Below the pieces are notes generated by a model, which saw nothing but the letters and a program-made list of their open reading frames with translations, made no database searches and was not told where the DNA came from. A DNA stretch of 64,000 nt from Clostridium cellulovorans 743B (GTDB lineage Bacteria > Bacillota > Clostridia > Clostridiales > Clostridiaceae), in assembly GCF_000145275.1 (NCBI RefSeq), contig NC_014393.1:2852001-2916000 (forward strand). The letters run 5' to 3'. Shown in pieces: positions 9,306-16,845 of this stretch (the first letter of the stretch is position 1; each line of letters begins with the position of its first letter). The position numbers and the translations under genes were made by a program.

Positions 9306-9746
9306 ATGAAAAGCCTCATTATAGACTTAGTCTTAATTGATGGGAAAAGAAAACAATTTGAAAAAGGTGGCTTTACTTTAAAAAAGGAAGCTGAAAAAAG
9401 CACCAAATTAAGTGCTTCATATGTTAAAAGCTTATACAATCTTTTAGTAGTTGTTTTTAATTATGCAAAAAGAATGGAATATCTAAAAGTCTCACCCTTA
9501 GATAAGGTTATTCCACCGAAATTGAACTCAGATGGTCAAATAAAAATATACACTGAAGAAGAATTAGTGAAATTAAGTACTCGACTTAAAAGTACAAGCT
9601 TACATCTAGCATTTCAATTAGGAATAAATTTAGGTCTTAGAACTGGTGAATGTTATACATTAAGATGGTCAGACTTTGACTTTAATAACAATACTGTTAA
9701 TATTGATAAAAAATTGCAATATTATCCTCAACTTTATAATTTTTGA
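9306..9746 (+). pseudogene. Truncated tyrosine integrase fragment
   Basis: 146 codons. KQFEKGGFTLKKEAEKS matches an arm-binding N-domain but jumps straight to core-binding sequence (LSASYVKSLYNLLVVVFNYAKR), so an internal deletion is likely. The catalytic domain begins (LGLRTGECYTLRWSDFDF, first catalytic Arg) but ends after KLQYYPQLYNF, lacking the HxxR and Tyr motifs. It cannot be active. It lies just inside att1, the opposite end from the intact integrase of the prophage, and belongs to decayed element A. Confidence 0.8.
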
Positions 9747-10062
9747 GTTTGTTTATTAATAGCTCATAGAAAGCATAACACTTAATAAAAGAATGGGAAA
9801 TTGGTTATATCCGGATATTATTAATAATATCATTTAGTGCTTTAAAACCATAACTGCAAAAGACACCCGAATTTTACATGTGGAAGTATATAGAAACAAT
9901 AGGGATATGGTTCATTGTTGCATGTAAAATACCTTGCTATTTTATTAATAAATCCTATTTGTATTTTTGTAAATAAAATGATAAAATTCAAATATACTTG
10001 AAAGGTAGCGATATTGCAGTAAAAAGTAGTCTATAGTATTATATTCTCTATAGTAATCCTAA

Positions 10063-10089
10063 AGGAGTGGACAAAAACTCCTCTTTTTT
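10063..10089 (+). terminator. Terminator-like hairpin
   Basis: AGGAGT (10063-10068) with ACTCCT (10077-10082), followed by CTTTTTT. Confidence 0.6.
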
Positions 10090-10169
10090 ATCCTATGAAT
10101 AGCACACCTCCCAAAAAGGTAATATACCGTTGAGTTATTTCACAGTTTTCATTTATAATGTACTAAAGA

Positions 10170-10191
10170 CAACCCATCAGGGTTGCTTTTT
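10170..10191 (+). terminator. Terminator-like hairpin
   Basis: CAACCC (10170-10175) with GGGTTG (10180-10185), followed by CTTTTT. Confidence 0.65.
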
Positions 10192-10634
10192 AATTTCAAC
10201 GTTATTCTTAAACATAGCTTAAATTAAGTATAAAACCACGGACTTACTTCAATAGGAATTGTTCAGCTTCGTTGGATACACAGAACTAAAATACTATCCG
10301 TTAAAACCTTCTTCTGGTCTTGATTTTAACCTATAAATAAGCAAATAAAAATGACTGTAACCCATTGATACACAATACTTTGAGAAGATATACTGTGTAT
10401 AGTATGCTGTGTATGACGGCTTAAGCCACAAATAACATTCTGTGTTCAATACATTACAATACCCCTTGTAAACACTAAGTTTTCAGGGGGTTCTGACTGT
10501 CATTTATATTTAGTTAAAATATCTATTTAATAATCCTTTAAAGGCACTTCCATGTCTTGCTTCATCTTTACACTTATGCTTTCACACCTCTCTATTACTG
10601 GATTTAACCGATGTTTTTAATGGCTTTTCAACAA

Positions 10635-10675
10635 TTTGCCCACAACGGTTTGTAGTTGTGGGCAAACTCATTTTT
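10635..10675 (+). terminator. Strong terminator hairpin, 12-bp stem
   Basis: TTTGCCCACAAC (10635-10646) pairs perfectly with GTTGTGGGCAAA (10655-10666); TTTTT follows at about 10670. The rightward gene it served is gone. Confidence 0.65.
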
Positions 10676-10719
10676 ATACTCTATTTCACAAATTTTAGTA
10701 TTTTCTTATATGTTATAAA

Positions 10720-10752
10720 GAAGGTTGCAAAGTTACTATTGCTCCATCCGTT
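10720..10752 (-). pseudogene. 33-bp scrap of a phage tail-tip gene
   Basis: Matches 24986-25018 inside the prophage tail gene with a single mismatch (encodes TDGAIVTLQP on the minus strand). It shows that element A once carried a related siphophage tail module. Confidence 0.6.
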
Positions 10753-10962
10753 GATGCATGACCTTTAAAATCCACCCATAAAATATACAATAATACATCT
10801 AGACTTATTATCAATCTCTAATAACTTCTTTTAATACAGCAAATCCTCAATAAATATACACAACAATGACTATATTCATACATAATAGATAAAATACCAT
10901 ATTTAAAACTAATATTTCTTAAAAGAAAATGCCTTTATCATTTTATAATACGTACTTATTAT

Positions 10963-11499
10963 TTATGGCATCATAACTGTATCTATTACATGTATTACTC
11001 CATTTTTAGCCATAATATCAGTAATTACAACCTTAGCTCCATCAATATATACTTCATTATTTTTCATTTCTATTTTAGCATTTTCCCCATTTGACATTTT
11101 TAACTCCTTACCATTTAACTTTAATATTTCTGCTGCAGTGAGCTTTTGAGGTGCAACATGATAAGTTAAAACCTTTACGAGTGCCTCCTTATTTTCTGGT
11201 TTTAAAAGATCGTTGACGGTGTTGTTTGGAAGCTTTGCAAACGCATCATCTGTAGGTGCAAACACTGTAAATGGACCTTGCCCTTTAAGTGTATCAACTA
11301 ATCCTGCAGCCTTTAAAGCAGTTACTAAAGTTTTAAACCTATTGTCTCCAATAGCAATGTCAACAATATCCTTTGAATTATTTTGTTGTTCCTGAGCTAA
11401 ATATGTAACTTGTGCATAAGCATGACAATTTCCCCCCATAATATTAAATAATAATAACATTATTGGTAAAGCTATAAGTTTAGTAATTTTCTTTTTCAT
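10963..11499 (-). CDS. Secreted fasciclin (FAS1) domain protein
   Basis: 178 aa. Signal peptide MKKKITKLIALPIMLLLFNI then a cleavage zone near HAYAQ. Residues 45-177 are one complete FAS1 domain: DNRFKTLVTALKAAGLVDTL, GPFTVFAPTDDAFAKLP, VLTYHV, and the closing VIHVIDTVMMP. FAS1 proteins act in surface adhesion. It lies within decayed element A with no phage partner genes, so it is either cargo or an original chromosomal gene trapped between att sites. The gene is intact. Confidence 0.88.
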   Translation of the reverse strand: MKKKITKLIALPIMLLLFNIMGGNCHAYAQVTYLAQEQQNNSKDIVDIAIGDNRFKTLVTALKAAGLVDTLKGQGPFTVFAPTDDAFAKLPNNTVNDLLKPENKEALVKVLTYHVAPQKLTAAEILKLNGKELKMSNGENAKIEMKNNEVYIDGAKVVITDIMAKNGVIHVIDTVMMP

Positions 11500-11841
11500 A
11501 ATATATCTCCTTTCTTAATTTATATTTACTAACTTAGTATGCACAATTACTATTATATTTATTAAATAATTTAAATTTTTTATTTGATATACAGCCAAAA
11601 TGACCACTGCCAAACAACACTTTCACCTCCGCATAAATACCTTTCTTCATCTCTATCCTAAAATTATGCTCTTGATTTTTAAAAGAAATATCTCCATATC
11701 TAGTTAGATGTTCAAAAATGAGAAGAACTGAGTTTATATTAAGTAAATATAAATCCTTAGATCCTAGAAAGAAAGATATTCAGCTAAACTTTTAAAGCTA
11801 ATCTTGATTTTTATAATGAATTTATTTCTATAAAATAAAAG

Positions 11842-11876
11842 ACCCACGAAAATCCAAATTTTAGATTTTCGTGGGT
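11842..11876 (-). terminator. Terminator hairpin, 13-bp stem
   Basis: ACCCACGAAAATC (11842-11854) with GATTTTCGTGGGT (11864-11876). Leftward it is followed by CTTTTATTTTAT, so it probably ends the transcript of the 102-aa ORF at 12074. The remainder of 11500-12073 shows no gene. Confidence 0.6.
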
Positions 11877-12073
11877 TTCATGGTGGTGGTGGAGGTGAAG
11901 TTCACAACGAATATATCTAGGTATAGACATATATTAACCTCCACTAATTAGTATTTATTATCTATATCCACATATTAAATAGATTTATAATTTTAATGTT
12001 CTGTTTAATTCTTTTACTATTTCTGATATTTTATTTCTTATCATATCATTTTACTCATTTTTATTACATATTA

Positions 12074-12382
12074 TTAAATTCTATTTATATAATCAATGCA
12101 ATCATTCAAAATAGAATAAACATCCTGAATATTCCCTGTTCTCATATACACTGGATTATCCCATTGAAAGTTTCTAACAATAACTATCTTAAGCTTTCCA
12201 AGAGGGTTAAATTCAGGATACCAACCCATATCAATTATGTATATATTTCTATATTTATCAAAGTACTTTACTTGTAATAAATCTTCCTTTAGTTCCCATA
12301 ACTGATTTCCTAATGGCTTTTCTATAGCTACACTAAATTCATCATAAACTACTATACCATTTTCAAAACACACATTTTTCAT
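12074..12382 (-). CDS. Small protein of unknown function, 102 aa
   Basis: Not recognised. It is soluble, with no signal or membrane segment. Notable segments are EKPLGNQLWELKEDLLQVKYFD and IYIIDMGWYPEFNPLGKLKIVIV. The layout of a short beta-rich domain with conserved Trp residues is like small orphan immunity-type proteins, but that is only an impression. It lies just downstream of the broken acetyltransferase gene (42-bp gap) in element A. The ribosome binding site is weak. The frame is intact, and a terminator follows about 200 bases on. Confidence 0.55.
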   Translation of the reverse strand: MKNVCFENGIVVYDEFSVAIEKPLGNQLWELKEDLLQVKYFDKYRNIYIIDMGWYPEFNPLGKLKIVIVRNFQWDNPVYMRTGNIQDVYSILNDCIDYINRI

Positions 12383-12424
12383 AACTATTCACTCTTGCAA
12401 TCAATTAACTTCTATGAATTAATA

Positions 12425-12846
12425 CTATATATTATTTTCAATTAAAAACATTCCAGCACCAAACATTACTGAGGGTCTTCTTTCAAATCCAAGCTTCTCA
12501 TAAAAAACTTCTTTTCCTGAAGCACTCATAAGTTCAACACAAAACTTCCATCCCTTTGGTGTTTTCTCTTTAATAAAAGCTATCATATCATTAATAAGAA
12601 GTTTTCCAATACCTTTGCCTTGATATTCAGGAGAAACTACTACATCTTTTATAAAATAAGACATGCTATTATCTCCAAACATTCTTCCCATTGCAACGAC
12701 TCTATTACAATCTACAACACAAGCAGTTATAGTGAATTTTTTAATGCTATCTCTACTTGCTCAATAGTTGGATGTCCCCATCCTACAGATTCTACTAAAA
12801 CAATAAATTGTTCTGCTGTCAAAATACCTCTTTTTATTTCAAACAA
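12425..12846 (-). pseudogene. GNAT acetyltransferase broken by a one-base frameshift
   Basis: The C-terminal part is a clear GNAT domain (FIKDVVVSPEYQGKGIGKLLI; VFYEKLGFERRP). It opens only from an internal ATG at 12691. Upstream, in the next frame, lies the missing start: AGGTG, TTG at 12846, then MFEIKRGILTAEQFIVLVES and an EQVEIALK helix. The frames meet at a run of six T (12737-12742); adding one base gives ALKKFTITACVVDCNRVVAMG, a seamless GNAT N-half. It is a homopolymer indel: a true pseudogene, a slippage-controlled gene or a sequencing error. Confidence 0.8.
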
Positions 12847-12950
12847 ATATATCACCTACTTATTCATAATAAGTTTCTATTGTAAATTAAATTTATTAGC
12901 TAATTATATCATAAGTATCCTACTCTCATAATGCCCTTAATGCTTATGTC

Positions 12951-13014
12951 TATATATATCGTTTTGTTTCCTCAATGTATATATGCTCTAAAAGCTCTTT
13001 AATAGCAACTATCT
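12951..13014 (-). pseudogene. Remnant of a stand-alone tyrosine recombinase
   Basis: The minus strand reads VAIKELLEH, then IEETKRYI and a stop. This matches VAVKELLGHRNIEETKRYI of the prophage recombinase at 39814-40416, and the DNA is also similar (about 39872-39935). It is another relic of a related prophage in element A. The surrounding gene-free bases (12847-13318) hold nothing else recognisable. Confidence 0.7.
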
Positions 13015-13318
13015 CTATATAACTACGTCCTCAAAGTATCTCATTTTAGTCCATATAAAAAGAACCCATTTCTGAGTTTTTCTTTAATCAACTTAATTCT
13101 TAAAATTTTTCATAAACATCAGTGATTTATATTTTCACTTCTCTCAAATCTAAGACAATTCAATACTTCCATGAATATAACTTACTTCTCTATGATTATA
13201 ATAAAATTGAATAATTAATTTTTTCTTTTACTACATCATTTTAGAAGAAACTATATCTCTCACTAAAAATTTCACACCTACCCTATCTTAAAGTTTCTAT
13301 TTAGCATTTCCTAACTTT

Positions 13319-13455
13319 CATCGAAAACTTGTGTGGGAAAAGTGTGGGAAAATCTCATTTTTAGCCCTTCAAAATGGCATAAAAAAAGCCCGCAAACCGT
13401 TGCTATCAGCAGTTTGCAGACAATTTGGTGACCCCTAGGAGAATCGAACTCCTGA
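13319..13455. repeat. att2: 137-bp perfect copy of the tRNA-Glu flank (left prophage boundary)
   Basis: Identical by eye to 48824-48960. It includes the TTGTGTGGGAAAAGTGTGGG motif, the tRNA terminator hairpin and the last 30 bases of tRNA-Glu (13426-13455, tggtgacccctaggag...). The two copies bracket 35.5 kb. At 13456 the sequence departs from the tRNA and enters the phage arm, so this is the attL of the prophage, or of element B plus the prophage. Confidence 0.9.
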
Positions 13456-13583
13456 GTCAAAAAAATTGTTTTTATACTTGTCCATTATTAGCTAAAAGTG
13501 AGGTTTTTCAAGGCTTTAGAGGACTTTATATTTATATAAATTTCTAGTCTATTTTAAACTTGTGTGGGAAAAGTGTGGGAAAA
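13456..13583. repeat. Phage attachment arm, copy 2
   Basis: Homologous to 9109-9217 and 16279-16392. Shared blocks include acttgtccat, agctaaaagtgag, ttcaagg-ctttag and ctattttaaacttgtg. It closes with a second GTGTGGGAAAA pair at about 13561-13583, matching the pair left of the core at 13330. These decamers are plausible integrase arm-binding sites. Confidence 0.75.
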
Positions 13584-13662
13584 TAAATCTCTTATTGTAC
13601 GGACATCAAATTTATTTTGATGTTCGTGCAGTATCTCTTAAATATCAACATTTGCTTATGTA

Positions 13663-15756
13663 TTATTGTGCAATTAACTTTAAGTCTGCTTGCTTTATCA
13701 ACAAAGACTGCCTATATTCTTTTGCCTCAAAGCCATACGTATATTTTACATCAGTGATACCTAATTCTTCAATTATTTCTTTAATTTCCTCAAGCTCAAC
13801 TTCAAAAAATTCTTTTCTTAAATTTACCCTATTAACTCTTCTTTGAGATAGCATTTTATGAATTGTCAATTCAAGCTCTGGTGCATTTTCTGTAAAAATC
13901 ATGGCATGTACATCAAATGGAAATGGCATTGATGAACTGCTTAACTCCCGTATTCGCTCATTAGGATCAATTCTCCTTGTCATTCCAATTTTATAAATAT
14001 TTTCACCCAAAGAACCAATGTTACTTATTATATATACGTGTCCAGACTTGGTTATTTGAGCTTGTGATATTGCTCTCTTATTTTCTTCAGCTTCTTGTAA
14101 TTTATTTTCCAATTCTATAATTATATTTTCAAGTTTATATACTTTTTCCCCAGTCGTTCTTTCGAGTTCTTGTCTTACTTGAACTAAAGCTTTATTATAT
14201 CGTTCTGCTTCTTTTTCAGCTTCAATAAGTGCTTTTTGGAATTCCTTTTGAGCTTTTTCTTCTTCAGCAATTTGCTCTTTGATAATTCTTTGTTTTTCTC
14301 TTTCTTGATATACTTTTTCTTGATACTCAAATACAAGGTATAATTCTTGCCTCTTCAAATTAAAATATTGATAGGTAATCTCACAATTTAATTTTTTACC
14401 TATATCGTTTATATACTCAAAAACAATTTCAAGTTTTTTCTCAACTAATTCAATATTTTTATAGTTTACATTTTCTATAGCATTACTACACTCTAGATTA
14501 AATGCTTTTAGCATGAGCTCAGAATAACTATATATAACACTTCTCCCTATTCCTATGCTATGAATTACTGATATTGGATCATTACAGATACATGCTTTCT
14601 TTAGTAAAAATAATTCTTTCTCTTTTACTCTTATTTCTTCAAGTTTTTCTTCATATAAGTTTAAATTTTCAAAATTATATTTCAACTCATAAATTCCAAT
14701 TTCATGTAAACTTATTTCATTTTCTAATTGTTTATATTTAGTTTCTAACTTTTTGACATGCTCATCAATATTCAATAATTTTTCTTCCCTAAATCTAAGC
14801 ATGTTATCATAAGCCCTTAAATCTTCTTCTTTTTCTAATAATCGTTGTTTTCTAAGCTCTAAACTATTTGACTCTTGTATAAGTTCATTATACAACTTAT
14901 AATACCTAGCTTTTTTTATTTTAGCATCTTCAAACTCAGACTTGAATTTATTTATGATTTCAGTAGCAGCACTTTCTAAATCTTTATTTTTATCTCTAAG
15001 CTTAATGTCATAAGATTTTAAAGTTTCTTCCATATCTAACAATTCACGTTCTTTATCTAACAATTCTTGTTCTTTAAGCTTTAATATCTCATGCTTTTCA
15101 ACAAATTCATTATATAAAATTTTATATTTAGTGTTCTGTTTTTCTGTATCTTCAAGTTCAGATTTTAGTTTACCTATAATTTCAGTATCACTTTTTAAAT
15201 CCTTATCTTTATCGCTAAGCTTAATGTCATAAAATTTTAGTTTTTCCTCCATATCTAATAATTCTCGTTCCTTAAGTTTCAATATATCAGGCATTTCAGC
15301 GAGTTCATTATATAAAATTTTATATTCAGTTTTTTGTTTTTCTGCATCTTCAAGTTCAGATTTTAGTTTATTTATAATTTCAGTATCACTTTTTAAATCT
15401 TTATTTTTATCGCTAAGCTTAATGTCATAACATTTTAGATTTTCCTCCATATCTAACAATTCTCGTTCTTTAAGTTTCAATATCTCATACTGTTCAACAA
15501 ACTTATTATATAAAGTTTGATATTTAGTTTTCTGTTTTTCTGTATTTTTAAGTTTAAATTGTAACTCATTTAGGAGGTCGTCTTTATCCAATAACTCTTT
15601 TTCTCTAAGTTCTAATATATTATTTTTTTTATTAATTTCAGCATTTAATTCGTTATACATTCGTTTACTTTCTTCAATATCAGAATAATTTTTTTTATAT
15701 TTATTTCTATAATTTAATGTAAGCAAACATAAGATACCACAAATAAATAGCCACAT
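13663..15756 (-). CDS. Coiled-coil DUF4041/T5orf172 (GIY-YIG fold) protein with N-terminal anchor
   Basis: 697 aa. Residues 2-16 (WLFICGILCLLTLNY) form a membrane anchor. About 30-360 is a long coiled coil that includes three tandem units of about 66 residues (ERELLDMEE-KL-YDIKLSDK...), also visible as a 198-bp DNA repeat. About 370-470 resembles DUF4041, and 575-665 is the T5orf172/MUG113 nuclease-like domain: HVYIISN, ENIYKIGMTRR and the glutamate of ELELTIHKML. Such proteins are common on phages and mobile elements; their role is not established, though nuclease and defence roles have been suggested. It is the only intact gene of element B, between att2 and att3. Confidence 0.85.
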   Translation of the reverse strand: MWLFICGILCLLTLNYRNKYKKNYSDIEESKRMYNELNAEINKKNNILELREKELLDKDDLLNELQFKLKNTEKQKTKYQTLYNKFVEQYEILKLKERELLDMEENLKCYDIKLSDKNKDLKSDTEIINKLKSELEDAEKQKTEYKILYNELAEMPDILKLKERELLDMEEKLKFYDIKLSDKDKDLKSDTEIIGKLKSELEDTEKQNTKYKILYNEFVEKHEILKLKEQELLDKERELLDMEETLKSYDIKLRDKNKDLESAATEIINKFKSEFEDAKIKKARYYKLYNELIQESNSLELRKQRLLEKEEDLRAYDNMLRFREEKLLNIDEHVKKLETKYKQLENEISLHEIGIYELKYNFENLNLYEEKLEEIRVKEKELFLLKKACICNDPISVIHSIGIGRSVIYSYSELMLKAFNLECSNAIENVNYKNIELVEKKLEIVFEYINDIGKKLNCEITYQYFNLKRQELYLVFEYQEKVYQEREKQRIIKEQIAEEEKAQKEFQKALIEAEKEAERYNKALVQVRQELERTTGEKVYKLENIIIELENKLQEAEENKRAISQAQITKSGHVYIISNIGSLGENIYKIGMTRRIDPNERIRELSSSSMPFPFDVHAMIFTENAPELELTIHKMLSQRRVNRVNLRKEFFEVELEEIKEIIEELGITDVKYTYGFEAKEYRQSLLIKQADLKLIAQ

Positions 15757-15865
15757 AATCCTACCTCCTCTTTCTATGCAAGTAATTAATGGCTAATTAC
15801 CTTACGATGACCATTCTGATATAAATATTGTTTAATCCCACATACTGAACTGTCCTCTAATATGT

Positions 15866-16159
15866 TCATAGTTGTTTTTTATTTTTTCCATAGACTATTT
15901 CTAAAAATGTTTCTTTATCCTTCAATGTTGCTTCTAAAAGTCTATCTTTTCTTAAAGAAACATAAACAGTTGCCGCTCTTGCCTAGCAATTCATCGACTT
16001 ATCTCGATTAAAAACAATATCAGTAAATATATTGTTTTTATCGTTGTTAAATAAAGGTTTTGCAGTTCTAGCAAGTATATAATTTATACTAATTTGGAAC
16101 TTCTAATATCCTAAAAACCTTGTTGTATTTAAGCCATTTTTAAATTTTTCTGTAATCAT
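15866..16159 (-). pseudogene. Broken ORF with two in-frame stops, unknown family
   Basis: A single minus-strand frame of 98 codons runs from ATG 16159 (MITEKFKNGLNTTRFLGY) through a TAG, then KFQISINYILARTAKPLFNN, another TAG, and ARAATVYVSLRKDRLLEATL to a final TGA. The amino acid composition looks protein-like throughout, so this is a recently decayed small gene. I cannot assign it. It sits at the right end of element B, beside degenerate att3. Confidence 0.5.
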
Positions 16160-16258
16160 GTTTTAACGTAAAATAACCGTAAAAAATTCTATTTGGACGG
16201 TTGAAGGACGGTTTTAATTATTGGTTTTGGGTTTATTTAATTCATATTAGTAAGCATT

Positions 16259-16392
16259 CTAGGAAACGAATTCCTGAGTTAAAATAATTGTTTTTGTACT
16301 TGTCCATAATCAGCTAAAAGTGAGACTTTTCAAGACTTTAGCGGATTTTATATTTATACAATTTTCTAGCCTATTTTAAACTTGTGTTGGAA
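16259..16392. repeat. att3: degenerate tRNA 3' end and phage arm, copy 3
   Basis: ctaggaaacgaattcctgag (16259-16278) is a corrupted version of ctaggagaatcgaactcctgag. The following arm (16279-16392) is clearly homologous to the arms at 9109 and 13456. It lies between the GIY-YIG gene and the helicase operon, so it is either a relic of another insertion or the older left end of the prophage. Confidence 0.75.
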
Positions 16393-16845
16393 AATAAATT
16401 TAAAATCATCTATTATTCTATGCTTACTGATAGAGTTAAAAACAGAACGAATATACTTAAATAACTACTTCAAAGAAGAGTTTCATTTTTATATCTTAGT
16501 AACTTCATAATTTCTGTTTCTAACTAAAATCTTTTATAAACTCCATTTGCCGATAAATTGGCATCTTAACTCTGTTAAAATCAGAACTCTAGAAAGTTCA
16601 CTTCAACCTAGGAATACTAGTGAAGAGTTCATAAGATAATAAACCATCTAATTGAAATAATTTTCATATTTTACTTACAGTATATAAATATTTCTTAACA
16701 AACTATATGAATAGCAATTCTTCAATATTAATATAAATAAATTCATATTAATATTGAAGAATTTAAGATTTAAAAGATAAGTTTAACTAAGCAAGTATAA
16801 ACATATAATTTATTAAAACGAAAATATCAGAATAACTCATTTTTA
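16393..16845. other. Gene-free stretch downstream of the helicase gene, with an 18-bp perfect hairpin
   Basis: No ORF. ATTCTTCAATATTAATAT (16717-16734) and its exact inverse complement (16745-16762) form a hairpin about 80 bases past the helicase stop. It lacks a T-run but may end or stabilise the cargo-operon mRNA. Confidence 0.6.

Larger units (their letters stand above)
9747..10962. other. Gene-free decayed stretch in element A
   Basis: About 1.2 kb with no credible ORF. It contains three rightward terminator-like hairpins (10063-10089, 10170-10190, 10635-10675), a 33-bp scrap of a phage tail gene (10720-10752) and otherwise unremarkable AT-rich sequence. It looks like eroded prophage DNA. 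Confidence 0.6.

Noticed and set aside
11996..12277. 93-aa rightward ORF in element A
   Set aside because: Antisense to the 102-aa gene, very hydrophobic from AT-rich composition, no ribosome site.
13562..13846. 94-aa rightward ORF starting in the att2 arm
   Set aside because: It overlaps the end of the well-supported GIY-YIG gene in antisense and begins inside an attachment arm.
15034..15460. DNA repeats in the GIY-YIG gene as a mobile or minisatellite element
   Set aside because: They keep frame at 66 codons and encode coiled-coil units, so they are protein repeats.
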